DNA of 64,000 bases. It comes from Globisporangium splendens (lineage: Eukaryota; Oomycota; Peronosporomycetes; Pythiales; Pythiaceae). The stretch is taken from the NCBI GenBank assembly GCA_006386115.1, contig VFIW01000018.1, positions 372,001-436,000 of the forward strand, read 5' to 3'. The notes under the pieces are model-generated. The model was not told the origin of the DNA and searched no databases. It saw only the letters and a program-made list of their open reading frames with translations. Shown piece after piece: positions 1-23,116 of the stretch. Each line of letters starts with the position of its first letter. Position 1 is the first letter of the stretch. Made by a program: the position numbers and the translations under genes.

Positions 1-8722
<8,722 letters not shown>

Positions 8723-9048
8723 CTGAGGAGCGAGAGGGAGATGGTCTCGACGATGAGTGTTTCGGACTGCAGTACTACTGCCACGTGAACGACAGAATAT
8801 GAACTGTACATGTGCGTGCGCCATAAATGATACGTAGCTCTTCGTCAAGCGCAGTTCTCGTCGAACGCAGGCAGCTCTTCGTCAATTAAATGAAGAGATC
8901 AGTAGGAAGGATGCCACAGAGTCGTGAATGAAAATTGAATGGAGAGATTCTTTTTGGTATTGTACGATCAGTGGCACTTAAATATGGAAGAAAAACACGC
9001 ACACACGCACGCACGTACACGCGCAAACACTGCTTCTTGGTGGGTCTA
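8723..9048. other. Convergent intergenic spacer with AC-rich microsatellite
   Basis: This spacer lies between the 3' ends of two convergent genes. It holds a degenerate AC/ACGC simple repeat at about 8995-9030. I see no coding region in it. It probably contains both 3' UTRs. Confidence 0.6.
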
Positions 9049-10431
9049 TCAATTCAGAATGGACGCGATCGACGAGTACCGAGGCGTAGACAGCGACGCT
9101 GGCGACGTGGGCGACGTCGAGCCCGTCGACGAGAACGACGACGACGCCACGCGGCGCTCCGAAGCACTGCTGCTGCTCTTGCTCGACTTTGCCTGCGCCA
9201 GAGAGAGCAGCGTCTCCACGACATTTGGATGCACCGCCGCACCATTCTTTGCACTCGTCACAGACTCAGACTTCTCTGATGCTACTGCTTCTGACGCCGA
9301 CGCCACCGCAGCTTCTTCAGCCGTAGGAGGTTCCGCGTTCTCATTTCCGACGTGAACGGCACAGAAACCGCCCTTCTTGGCGCGAGCCGAGCACCAAGAC
9401 AGGTTGCAGCGACGACCACCGCCGTGCGAGTAGCACAAACCTCCGCTCTCCGAAGAGCTCTTGCAACCATTGATGCGGCATCGACGACCGCCGCCGTGAC
9501 GCTTGCACAGATCGCGGCTCACCGCACCATTGTTGCAACCGTCCATGCGGCAGCGACGACCACCACCATGAGAGTAGCAGAACCCGCGGCTGCGCGACGA
9601 GTTCTTACACATTGGGAAGTCACACTTCTTTGGGAAACAGTTGCGCTTCGAAAGCTTGTTGCCGTTCTCGTCGAACTCTTCTTCGTCCTCGTCTTGCTTG
9701 TTGCCAGCAGGAGCCTTGTACTCTTCATCAACCTCCTCATGACGACGCTTCTTTGGGAGAAGATCCAGCAGACCCGCTTGTGGCTGATGAGGACCTTGAA
9801 CGCGGCGGTCCACGCGCACTGGCGCTGCCACTGGCTGGTGGCTCTTCATGACCATCGGTCCTGGGACGATGTGCTGAGGAGGCATCTGCGGCTTTTCCTG
9901 CTTGGACAACATGGAGCGCAGTGGCGGGAACGCCGACGCCACCACCGCAACCGGGGTAGGCGGCTGCTGGATCTGCCACTTGTCATGGACCGAGACCACA
10001 GAGCCAATGGCGCGCTGGACAGGCTGCTTCATGATGTACTCACGGCCACGCGGAGCGTATTCTGTAAACTGCTGCTGTGAAGGGTATCCCGACGGCGAGG
10101 CACGGCTGTAGCCGTCGTAGCCGCCTTGGTATTGACCTGGAGGACCTTGACTGCGGTACAGGTACGGACCGTTGCTAGTCCCAGTTGGAGGCGCGACAAA
10201 CATCCCCGCCGATGCCGACACCGACGGCAAAAGCTGGTGATGCTGCTGATGCTGATGCTGCTGATAGTGGTGGTGGTGGCTAGGCGCGACATCGCCCATG
10301 GTGCCGGCCGCGCGCGCAGCCAGCACGGCAGGCGTCACATGCCGCTGGTTGCTCGGCGGCGCCTGGTCATGGAGCAAGTAGATCCACTGGGCCTCTTGCG
10401 CTTCCAGCTGTTCCTGTTCTTTGGTGCGCAT
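9049..10431 (-). CDS. Zinc-knuckle repeat protein (oomycete WRKY19-like, no WRKY domain)
   Basis: Single-exon protein of 460 residues from an ATG at 10431. The N-terminal part is low complexity, rich in Gln, His and Pro, with a His/Gln tract. The central part (about residues 265-365) carries four tandem Cys/His knuckles separated by the repeated motif HGGGRRC, each of the form C-x4/5-C ... GxC-x2-H. The C-terminus is Ser/Ala-rich and low complexity. Such repeats are often annotated as WRKY transcription factor 19-like in oomycetes, but no WRKYGQK motif is present. A basic patch just before the knuckles (KKRRHEE) could be a nuclear signal. The role as a nucleic-acid-binding regulator is inferred. 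The 5' flank holds a (GT)n tract and a long gene-free region. Confidence 0.85.
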   Translation of the reverse strand: MRTKEQEQLEAQEAQWIYLLHDQAPPSNQRHVTPAVLAARAAGTMGDVAPSHHHHYQQHQHQQHHQLLPSVSASAGMFVAPPTGTSNGPYLYRSQGPPGQYQGGYDGYSRASPSGYPSQQQFTEYAPRGREYIMKQPVQRAIGSVVSVHDKWQIQQPPTPVAVVASAFPPLRSMLSKQEKPQMPPQHIVPGPMVMKSHQPVAAPVRVDRRVQGPHQPQAGLLDLLPKKRRHEEVDEEYKAPAGNKQDEDEEEFDENGNKLSKRNCFPKKCDFPMCKNSSRSRGFCYSHGGGRRCRMDGCNNGAVSRDLCKRHGGGRRCRINGCKSSSESGGLCYSHGGGRRCNLSWCSARAKKGGFCAVHVGNENAEPPTAEEAAVASASEAVASEKSESVTSAKNGAAVHPNVVETLLSLAQAKSSKSSSSASERRVASSSFSSTGSTSPTSPASLSTPRYSSIASILN

Positions 10432-10506
10432 ATTGACTCGCCTGTTGCTCGATAACGACGACCTGCTTTAATGCCGTGTCGGGCTGATCTGAGAAACCAA
10501 TGTCGA

Positions 10507-10527
10507 GTGTGTGTGTGTGTGTGTGTG
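10507..10527. repeat. (GT)n microsatellite
   Basis: An uninterrupted GT dinucleotide run of about 21 nt. It lies about 75 bp upstream of the zinc-knuckle gene start, probably in its 5' UTR or promoter. Confidence 0.9.
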
Positions 10528-11460
10528 AATCCGCTCGCTCGTTCGCTTTCGGAAAGTGACAAACGGCGCGCGTCGTGTCAGGAAGGAAACGTCCTGCCGA
10601 ATTGCACCGCTGACCGAGTGAGTAGAATGGGAAATGAGGGACAGCGAGCGAAAAAAAGAAGAACGAGACACGCAAGACACAAGACGCAGTAGGTGGGTGG
10701 GGGTGGTAGGAACACAACAGACAGGCAAACGAAGTGAGCTGCTCAGAGCAGGACGAGCAGACGGGGCATGGGGGAGAAGAAGAACGCGGAGACGAACGAG
10801 AGAAAGGGCGTGTGGGTTGGACTCTGCTATGCACGCACAGAACGGGGAATTTATATAGGGAAGTAGATGAGTGTTGAGTAAGTAGGGAGCAGCAAATGAT
10901 GCAAAAGATGCCTGGAGATGATGGAGGAGGGGACGGAGATGGGGGAATCCGCACGACGGCCAGACAGAAAGGAATGCTCGCGAGAATGCTGTTGTTGTTG
11001 TTTGTGTCTGGCCATTTCAGGTGGCGAAAAGAAAAGAGAAAAGAATCGGGGACAAGCGGTTTTTATTTTCCCTTCGCTCTTCAAATCCACAAGAAAAAGA
11101 GAACAATTGCATACAAATGACGGTCATTTATTTATCAAACGAAAAATAAAAAACAGCTGAAGCGAGAGCGAGAGGGGAGCTTCGTACGGAGTAGATCAGC
11201 GGGTCTGTCAAGAAAGAAGAAAGAACAGCGCACGAAAGCGACTCGGAGTTTGTATGGATCCACGATTCATTTACATCCATCAGACCGGTAGACGCACAAA
11301 TGGCGCATGTGGCCATTCGTCGGCGTGCCTAGCAAATCGATCAAGTGCGCTTCTCGAGTCGTGGTGTGTACGAACAAGCGGATCTCGGCAGCAATCCAAC
11401 ATTGAAAAAAGAGGCGCATACGCCGAGAAGGCGCAGTGTCGAGCCGTATGAGTGGGCGCC

Positions 11461-11511
11461 ACGGCACGGCACGGCACGGCACGGCAGGCAGGCAGCGGAG
11501 CGGAGCGGAGT
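11461..11511. repeat. G/C-rich pentamer tandem repeat
   Basis: About five copies of a CGGCA-type pentamer are followed by GGCA units and three copies of CGGAG. This is a short compound minisatellite in the gene-free region, with no associated coding frame. Confidence 0.85.
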
Positions 11512-12988
11512 GGCTCGGGTCCATAGGCGCGGGGTGCGCATTCTGTTTTGTCCAGCGTGACCCAGCGATCAGGTGCGTGACATTTTTTGTCTCTAAAACC
11601 CGACGCATAGATCCCAATGCGCATTTCCACAACCCGGTGTTCGTTTTTGTGTGTTTTGTGTGCGTCAGGACGAGAAAACATCGAATCGACTGAGCGTCGT
11701 CTCTGGGAATACTGCTTCCTGCATGTTCCGCAACACGACGAACCGCGAATCACTTGTTTTGTCCTGCGTGCACACCTGTAGCCGACTGAGTTGGGTCGAA
11801 TCGAGTCATCGGCGACTAGGGCAACGCTTGTGTTTATACGGTATCTACACACTCCAAAGTCTGCAGGCGGGAACCGTGGGATGTCACGGCCGATCTTGCA
11901 CTGAACCGATTTCACTGGCCCCCAAAAGAAAGCTTCTATTCGGAGCAGTTGATCCACTGGGAAGCTGCAAGTCGCGAGGAATCAGATGGCAAACGCGCGC
12001 GACCAGATCTTCAAGGCGCATTCTGCTGCGTGACGACGAGCTCTTTGGATGTGTCTGCTGTACTGTATTAGTGCACGCAGCCCGGCCACTTGTTATCGGT
12101 TGTCTCTCTGCAAGACGGGGACCTTTTCTTGCAACTCCCGACGACAACGCTACGCGATTACAGCCGCAGGGCTGATACTCGATCCGCACGATCCTCCTGC
12201 CGTCCATGCGAGCACAGGACCAAGCAAATCGAACCTGCCGATGTTCTGAATCACACACTCTCCCACTTACGGTAGGTTGATCTGTACACTCAACTTGCTT
12301 GCTTGCTCGTGTTTGTCAACCGGCAGGTGTTGGTTTCGCTGTTGTACCGTTATGAGTCCACTCTCTGTCCCTTTTGCTTCCGTTCGGATCCGAGCAGAGC
12401 AGCCGTTGGCAAGAGAAGTTGCACTCATTGGTGCGTTTGCGCCATTTGGTTCAGCGCAACTGGCCTTATCTGAACCGAAAATATGGATCCAGCCAATCAC
12501 GAAGGAGAACGACCTTTACGCACCAATGATATCGTAATCGCTGATGTCATTTAGACACTTTCGGGTGTGCTGGTTGTTACGCAAGGAACGTCCCCTTCGC
12601 TGTTAGAGAGGAGGGTTGGTTCAGCGTGAGTGCCTCAGCAACGACTGCACCGCACCCCTTGACTTGGCAAATTGAAGCTACACTTCACGCTTCCTGCTGC
12701 TGCCTCGCCGCATATTTGGCTCTGGGATGTGACGACGGCGAATAAATCAGGGCTTGCTCTATACTTTTACACCCAGCGAGCGTGGTTTATAAAAGAAAGG
12801 ATCCCTTGGGATGCCGATCAGCCCATCGCGCATATAAATCACATGCATGCACTTCAGTCTGCGCTCACAGCGACAAACCGAGCGTCGTGACGCATTTGCT
12901 GCAGTTTTCACTCGGTTGTCAAAAGCATTCATTCGTGGAAGCGGAGTGCACAACACTCCTTTGCACCCGTGCACACGATATCCGGACC

Positions 12989-13029
12989 AGAAGCAGCAGC
13001 AGAAGCAGCAACAAGCAGCAGCAACAACT
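12989..13029. repeat. CAG/CAA trinucleotide tract
   Basis: An imperfect AGC/AAC trinucleotide run. It would encode polyglutamine if translated, but no flanking coding sequence supports that. Confidence 0.8.
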
Positions 13030-16000
13030 AAATTAGCACCTGAAAAAGTGGACACGATCAGGCTCTTTTATACGAGGATGCGTTTTGGTGAGTGTGTGGC
13101 GCGCGAGACGGGACGGCTGACTCGAGGCTGTTCGTCTGCGAGAGCGTCCTGAGTTGTCGTTTCATCTACCACTTCCTGTTTTCGTTACCCGTCTAATAGC
13201 ACTGACTCCTTCCAGCTAACATTTGCGCACAAAAATCATACATCAATCGACCCGGTAAGTCTCATATCATCGTTATTAGGACAGAAACCCATTACCAAAG
13301 AGGTTGTTGAATCTCTGTGCTCGCAGCACATGGTGTGCGTTACTCGAGACTCCTCCTCTCAACAGAAACACCAACTCGCTCACCAGACAAATCACACTCG
13401 GCGCCACAGAAAAAGATCCTTATTTACAAATTGAACATTGGACACGTGCGCACGCCATTCGTCTTCGCTTTTTCGTATGCATGCATGCGTCCGTGCCTGC
13501 GTGTATATGCTGCAGATTATGTACTCGACATGTCGCGGCAGCTTCGTATGGGTTTGTTGTCTCGTTCATCCGTCTGCAAGATGTGGCGTGATTGTGCGAG
13601 ATAAAAAAAGAAAAGAACGACGAATGGATGGATAAATACACGCGAGTGATGTGTGGTTGCAATGTGGAGACGCACAGTCCGAACAGATCGCAACATTGGA
13701 CACATCAGCAAACCAAACGAATCGGAACCTCGTTCGCAGATCCATTCACTTTTTTTTGTTTTTCCTATTCGAAATGCATCTACTGAAGCAGCGTAGCGCC
13801 TATTACAGTACAGCACATGGAAAATGTAAAGATCAGAAATGCACATCGTTTGCGCATCAAGTCGGTGGCAGGAATCCACTCATGCGATCTTTTGCTGGGA
13901 ACGCGGAGCTCGCAATTGGAGGTGGGTGGCGAGCCTGTCCTGTATGCATTGGCGAGTGAGCAGAGGGTGGACAAAGCCTTGGAGACAGAGGAGGAGACGA
14001 TCTTGTTTGCGGTGAAACCAGAACAGACAAGATCGCGTTCTCTCGTTCTCATTATGAGTCTGCGCTCTTTTGTTTTCAAGTGAGAGGATGCGCTTTGGCT
14101 TTGCTGACTTTTTCCAACGCTCGGTCACCAGAAACTCCACCTCCTTGCACAAACGCAATCAAGAAGAAGAAGAAAAGGTGCGTGGTGGGTAAAGTCGAAT
14201 GCGTCCATCCCGAGTTCACAACCCGAGTCCGACCAGCCGAGCATTTTGCCGTCATACTCGCCAGACTTGCTTTGGGCTCATTTGGTTCATGGTGTCGCCC
14301 GACAAATGCCAGGTGGCAGTCGTTTTTCGAGAGGTTGCTGTTCGTTGCAAATCCGCGACCACCACATTGATTGCTTGTGTGGCTCAAAGGCGGAACGGCT
14401 TGCATGAGGTTGGCTCGTGCCCAGGTTCCAGGTGTTTTGGGGAGGGATCATCAAAATGTCACATGCACACACGAGCGCAAGGTGCGACTTGTGTGTGCTT
14501 GTGTCCCAGGGGATTGACTTGCGGGGACTTGGATGGCGCACCACCTGAGATTCACTGCAACCTGCATTTAGCCGTTAAATGCTAGGATTTGCTTGCAGGA
14601 CGAGAACTCCCACTTGCCTCCCTTTGTCCTGCAGCGCTGCGGATGTTTACACTCGCGAAGGCTCTAGAGAACTTCCGATACAAATTTGGTTAGGACACTG
14701 TTCATGTGAATAGAAAGGCAAAGTCTCAACGGTCAACGAGTGTATTCGTCTGCTCAAGAGGGAATGTCACTCAAGGTGCGGCCAACTCACTGGCCTCAAA
14801 AATGAGCAATAAAGTGATGGATCCAGGTGATTTACAAGTGGCGGAGGGAGAGACAAATGGATGGATGCGTCCGTCCAAAGTCACGAGCCGAGCCACGCAT
14901 GAGGTGGGGGGAACGAAGTGAGGGAGTGGATCAGATGAAGCGGCCCTGACCCGCTGTTGAGTGTTCTTGCTGGAGCTGCCTTTTGTTTCGTCCGCGGTTG
15001 AGCTCTCTCTTGTTGCGGCTTTTTCTTTTTTGCTCGGTTGATGTGCATGATGAGATCACGGTGCTGATGCATAGACGGACCAGGCACCTACACTCCATGA
15101 CTCGGAATGGTGCTGCGTCAGTGCGGAACGAAATGTGGCTCGTTTATGTGCGAACTGCTCAATGCACTGAAATAACGATAATACCGGTGCTTTCGTCGAC
15201 TTGCCGGCTCGTCTGTCCCAGTCTCTCATCCCACTTAACCGCACAGTGCTTTCGTGTGCGTCATCCTCGGCTTCAAGCAACATGGACGACAAGAGTACCG
15301 TGTCGTACACAACAGTGTGTTTGCGCAAATGTGCGCTCCTCCTTCACCTTTTGTCGAAGCTCGTGCACGCAAGGATCCCTTTTTCTCTCGTCGTTGGGTA
15401 AACAATTCGAAAGGCGAATTGATGCGGAAGAGGTTAGAAATGAGCTTGGATGGATGGGTTGTTTCATGCGAACGAACTGCTGTTTTGCTGGAGCGAGAGG
15501 AGCTGAAGTGTGTGTCGCTTTTTCTGAGCGTGAGTGAGTGAGTTGCTGTGGGCGTGCGAGAAAGAAAACTACACAGAGAGGAAAAGGACAGGCTTTGACT
15601 CTTGCTGTGCCGACCACATTCGCGACGATCTCCTGAACCGTCAACGCCACTTTGGTGAACACAAAGCCGTGATTTCTGCAGTGTGCCATAGGATCTTGCA
15701 AATTTGTTAATCTTGTCAAGTCCATTTGCGTAATTATCTAATACATAAGGATGGATGCACAGAATTCAAGCTCTTGTGGGTTTATATCCATAATTGATTG
15801 CTCTCTGGCACCTACTATTACAAAACGGGCAATCAAGCGTTCGATTGTTGGAAATATCCGAAAGCATGCTGCCAGAAAGGTCAATTCAGCGTGTCGACCC
15901 AAACAGTGGCCTCTATCTTGTCTCTCTAAATTGATAATTGCACACAAGCAACAACGAGCCTTCCTTTTTAACACGGGAACGCTCTCACGAGGCACTCGAC

Positions 16001-16312
16001 CCTTCTCGTTAGGCAGGCGCGCAGTGTCTGGCGAAGGACAACGGAGAAAGAGCACCGGATAAGCAGCGAAGCGCCAGTATCTGCCGACAAGCCCCACACT
16101 ATCAAATCGCCCGTCAATCAGTGTCCAGATCCGCCTTCTCCTCCTGCCTGGTAGCGCCAGAAAAGACGACGACGAGCACCACGGCGGCGCCGCAGTTCTC
16201 CTGGAATCCGCGCATTCTTGCGACTCGGATTGTCACAAGCGCCACTGCTGCTGCTGCTGCTCATCCTCCTTCGCTGCTGTTGGCACCCGACGACGTGAGC
16301 GTTGCTGTAGCC

Positions 16313-17679
16313 ATGAACCGAAGCGTGCGACCCGAGAATGTGGAGTTTACTGTCAAGGTAATAAGCAATCTACAACGCAATGCGATAGCTGTTTCTATGC
16401 GCACGAGTCGCCGGTTTGTAACGTGATGGTTGGATATGCTTGTGGTTGTAGGCGGCCGAAGACCTGGTGCTGACGGGGAAAGAGCGCTCGATCGTGCGTG
16501 TGCCGGCGAACAACATGTACTCGTGCTTGATGCAGAAGACACAGCGCTTTTCGTCGCTCTTCCGCCATTACAGCAAGCACCACGGGCTCCCGCGCGAATC
16601 GCTCGATTTCTTCTTCACGGTGTGTAGATGCTGCTGGTTATATGCTGTGGATGCGCTTTGCGACTCACTCATTATGAATATTGAAACTACTTGATGTAGA
16701 ACCGTTTGGATCCAGAAGATTCACCGGAATCGGTTCATTTGCAAAAGGTTCGTGGCATTGAGGAGACTGATGATCCCGCTATTGCACTTTCTGTTTGGCT
16801 GAGATTTGACGATTAATGTTGTGCTGTTGTAGAATGACATCATTCTCGTGCGACGACGAGTGACTCCTGTTGTGACGTCAACGCCGACGCACAGCGATGA
16901 CGCGTACTTTGCGACCATGAAGCAATTGTATCTGGTACATTATTGCCTTTGTTTGTGAAGACATGGGTTAGGTTGGCTCATGTTGGTGCCTGCTTGTGCT
17001 TTTGCACAGAGTGGCGATGGAAGTGATATCACGTTTGAAGTCGGTCCTGAGAAAGAGATTCTTCGCGCGCACCGCTTGATTCTCACGACGCGATGCGAAA
17101 TCTTCTACGCGATGTTCCGACCGGGCGCCATGCGCGAAAGTGAAGCTGGAGCAGTGCAAATTGAGGACCACAGTCCCGACATGGTGTCGAAGATGCTGGA
17201 GTTTATATACACCAATCGAGTCGCAGATATCGGCAAGCTGAACTCCAACGTACGTACGCATCATGCCGTTATTTGCGCTCATGCATTGCAGCTTGCAGCG
17301 TTGACGATTGCTGTGTGTTGATGCGCTTGTGTAGCAACTGATTGATCTGTTGACGCTGTCGGAGCAATACCTTCTGCTGCCGTTGAAGCATCTCTGTGAG
17401 GTCGCCGCGCAAGACGTGCTCTCGGTCAGCAACATTGGTCGCTTTCTGTGTGCTGCTGAGAAGTTTAACGCGGCATTTCTGAAAGAGTATTGCATCAGCT
17501 TCTTCGTCGACCACATGCAAGAAATCATCGACGACGAGAACTTCCGCGACGAAATTGAGAATTGCCCGTCGATCGCGCTGACAATACTTCGAGCTTCCGC
17601 TCGTACCATTGGATCGTCTCCGGAACCTGCTGCGAAGCGGCGAAGGCTGAACATGCCGTTCGAAGATCCCGATTTCTGA
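16313..17679 (+). CDS. SUMO/ubiquitin-like plus BTB/POZ domain protein
   Basis: Six exons: 16313-16357, 16452-16619, 16700-16747, 16833-16934, 17010-17249 and 17335-17679. All introns are GT-AG and phase 0, giving a 315-residue protein. Exons 1-4 encode a Rad60/SUMO-type ubiquitin-like fold ending in a DPEDSPESVHL...NDIILV segment typical of such domains; no C-terminal di-Gly is visible, so it is probably not a processed modifier. Exons 5-6 encode a BTB/POZ domain (SDITFEVG, then HRLILTTRC) with a helical BACK-like tail, ending in a basic KRRR patch and an acidic C-terminus. The start at 16313 is the first in-frame ATG before exon 2. BTB proteins often act as CUL3 adaptors; an adaptor role is inferred. 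It converges on the fidgetin-like gene 250 bp away. Confidence 0.88.
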
Positions 17680-17928
17680 GCAGAGCTGTTCACTGATGTT
17701 GTCACCTTTCCGCTTTCCGACTTTATTTAAATTCCTGTGTTTAGCTCTGTTTTGGTTCGCGAATGATTGGAAATGAGCATAGGAATCTCTGGATCCAAAC
17801 CTCAATTCCTTCGTTTGGCAGTCACCAGTAGCACCGCAAGAGCGCCATGAGGCGATTGCCCGATGTAAAACAATCTCACGTCATTCTTTCCCAATCGTCT
17901 ACTTCTTCAAGTGTTTTGTTGTCGCTAC

Positions 17929-20785
<2,857 letters not shown>

Positions 20786-22197
20786 TCTCGCCAATTTGCT
20801 AACAGTGTCGCAATTGCGCGGAAAAGTGTTGAGGTTGACACACACTCTTCGATAATCGATTATCACCCAACAACACAAATAAACCAATGACCCGCTCAGC
20901 AACCCAAAACCCAATAATCCTAAACTAATTACTATGTAGGTGCGTTTCGTTTATTGTTTAATTTCGAGGTAACAGCGGTTCCTTCAGCATGCAACCGAAC
21001 ACACACAGGACAGGGCTCATTCATTCCCTGGAGTTTCGTCAGAGCCGCAAGTTTACTCAAATTAAGCCCCACCCATCGACTCGATAGTCCGCTTCCCAGT
21101 TGCGGGGTCATGGCTGGGTCCACTTTGTTGCCCATACACACCTAGTCGCTCGGATCAACTGTCTCCAAGCAAGCAACGAGTTGCTCGGGTAAAACACGCT
21201 GTCCGTCATCATGGGGTCATTGCCTGTACCAGCGAGGTTCGTTTCTGCTACCCGCACTGTTTCCAAGACAAACCTAGCTTAGTTAGAAGCGTCGGTGACA
21301 CCAGTACGCCTTCGGCCATCCTGCGGACACGCAATACTGGTGTGAGCACACTTAGCTACACAGATCCACTACAGGATATCAACACCAATTTCACATATTC
21401 GGATCGCCACTCACCTGACAATCGTGACCAGAGCTGCTTAGGAAATCACGCCGGCGATATGAATATGCGAGTTTTGAGACAGCGCTAATGCCACTCACTC
21501 ATCGTACTTTTCGCAGCGATCGTTTTTCCCTCAACAGCAGAGGAACAACTCACTTGTGGCCGGAGCGCAAGAGCACGGCAACAGCTTCCGCATGTTCATT
21601 GTACGCAGCGATCTACAGTGCAGACACTCTAGTGCTATTGGCCGCACCCACGCTTGCAGAATGCCCCGAAAGAACGGTCGCACCACCGGAAAGCTCCCTT
21701 ACCTCTAAATCAGATGCGCTTGCAACCCCAGTGTCAAATGTACCAACTAAGATGAGCAGGCGTCGACAATTGCAGCAAGCTCAACTTACGCTCCAGCTCC
21801 CAAAAAGCGCGACTGCAGAATCGAAAGCTGCGCCAAAATGGAGATGATAACGGTGGGTGGCACAATGGAGTTCCAGCGAAATGACGCGAGCCGGGAGTGC
21901 TCGCGTGGCTGCGTGTGCTTGTTAGCTTGCGCTCGAGTAATTGTTGTTTCGAATCAGAGGGCATGAAGGTCACCACAGAAGCACTCGCGTTAAAGAGATA
22001 AGACGCAAAAGCAGCAAACTGCATATTAAAGGTCATTGCGTGTCTTTACCCCAGTATAGAAACGCGGTAATGATGAACCGCCCACACGCACAAACGGACG
22101 AAGAGATGCTGGCGCTAGAAGCCCAATTAGCGATTTCGCGACGTTCCCCTCAAAGCTCCAAGCTCCACGACACTAGGCGAAGAATCACAGAAGTAGT
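20786..22197. other. 1.4 kb intergenic region, no supported gene
   Basis: Reading frames here are short and lack motifs. The stretch contains the upstream regions of the leftward fidgetin-like gene and the rightward temptin-like gene. I cannot exclude degraded coding around 21480-22040. Confidence 0.5.
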
Positions 22198-22662
22198 ATG
22201 GTGCCGCACACACTCAGCCACGCGCTCGTAGTAGCAGTCGTCCTGGCTGTTCACATGATGGTGTGTGCTGGCGTCCCGATGTTCCTGCGGCGCATCCCGA
22301 ACGGTCTGCTCTTCAAGAAGACGTTGGGCCACGTCAACGGCGAGACGTACAACCCCACGCCGTTCGCGAGCGCGTTCCGGAGAGCGGGCTTCCAGTGGAC
22401 GAAGGTGCTGTGCAAGGCCGAGTTCCCGGGCAAGCTGGCGCACCCGATGACCAACGGCGAGGCGTTCGGAGACCCGTGCTGCACGTGGGCGAACGGATAC
22501 GGCACCGAGCCGCAGACCATCGAACCGTTCACAGACACGCCGACGGTCAGGACCGTGTGCGAGAACGGCGACTTTGACGAGCTCGAGGCAGAGGCAGAGA
22601 AGAAGAAGAAGGGCGGCGACGAAGGCGACGAGATGGCGGCCATCCTCAACCACATGTACTGA
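22198..22662 (+). CDS. Secreted temptin-like Cys/Cys domain protein
   Basis: Protein of 154 residues from the ATG at 22198. Residues 1-25 form a signal peptide (hydrophobic VVAVVLAVHMMVCAG). The mature part shows the temptin-type layout: IPNG, TLGHVNGE, a W-x5-C segment (WTKVLCKAEFPG), and NGEAFGDPCCTW. The C-terminal 30 residues are charged, with a Lys run inside acidic sequence. Temptin was described as a secreted partner of the Aplysia pheromone attractin; related secreted proteins occur in oomycetes with unknown function. It has no introns. It could be apoplastic or cell-surface; the role is unknown. Confidence 0.82.
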   Translation: MVPHTLSHALVVAVVLAVHMMVCAGVPMFLRRIPNGLLFKKTLGHVNGETYNPTPFASAFRRAGFQWTKVLCKAEFPGKLAHPMTNGEAFGDPCCTWANGYGTEPQTIEPFTDTPTVRTVCENGDFDELEAEAEKKKKGGDEGDEMAAILNHMY

Positions 22663-23116
22663 GCAAGTGACGAGATCGCGTTTTTTATTCGTTCGAGAAC
22701 TGCAGGATGAAGGGAGAACGAAGACAGCGCTTGATGCTGCGGTTCAGTGCGTATATGATAAGTACAATGTTAAGATACTAGAATGCGACGTGGTGTGCCG
22801 CTACGATCAGCGAATAATGCAACATGCCATGACTCAAGCCCTCAGAGTTCCGCTCCATGTGGACTAGTGCATAGAAGCCGGGGATGCGAGCGCATTGAAG
22901 CTGCCTTGAAAACGATCGTACACAGCGCAAGGCACGTGCCAGGGTCTAAAGAGCTCTTCATGCCAATTTAAGAAGAAGAAAACCACTCGTTTCTCGCAGA
23001 CGTGGTGCGCACATTTTTCCTCTATGTTAACGCCATCGTCACACGTTATTGTGCTCTTGTGATAGTATAATTGGACCTTGGTCTCACGCTTTCTTTCCAA
23101 CTCGGCTTCATTCACA
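22663..23116. other. Convergent intergenic spacer
   Basis: About 450 bp between the 3' ends of the temptin-like and kinase genes. No coding signal or repeat seen. Confidence 0.6.

Larger units (their letters stand above)
10432..16312. other. About 5.9 kb region with no supported gene
   Basis: No open frame here shows a recognisable domain or convincing splice-linked coding. Reading frames are short and overlap on both strands. The stretch holds simple repeats (GT run near 10507, a G/C-rich pentamer tract near 11461, a CAG/CAA tract near 12989) and AT-rich patches. It separates the zinc-knuckle gene, transcribed leftward, from the SUMO-like/BTB gene, transcribed rightward, so it is the divergent upstream region of both. 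It could hold long UTRs, regulatory DNA or a gene too degraded to recognise. Confidence 0.5.

Noticed and set aside
12989..13029. CRISPR-like or satellite array
   Set aside because: It is only an imperfect trinucleotide run with no spacers or regular period.
13817..14083. Small open frames in the 10.4-16.3 kb region as candidate genes
   Set aside because: They are short, overlap on several frames, lack motifs and have no convincing start or splice context.
16121..16312. 5' extension of the SUMO-like/BTB frame
   Set aside because: The frame is open but lacks an ATG before 16313, and the sequence is Ser/Thr/Ala-rich leader-like DNA.
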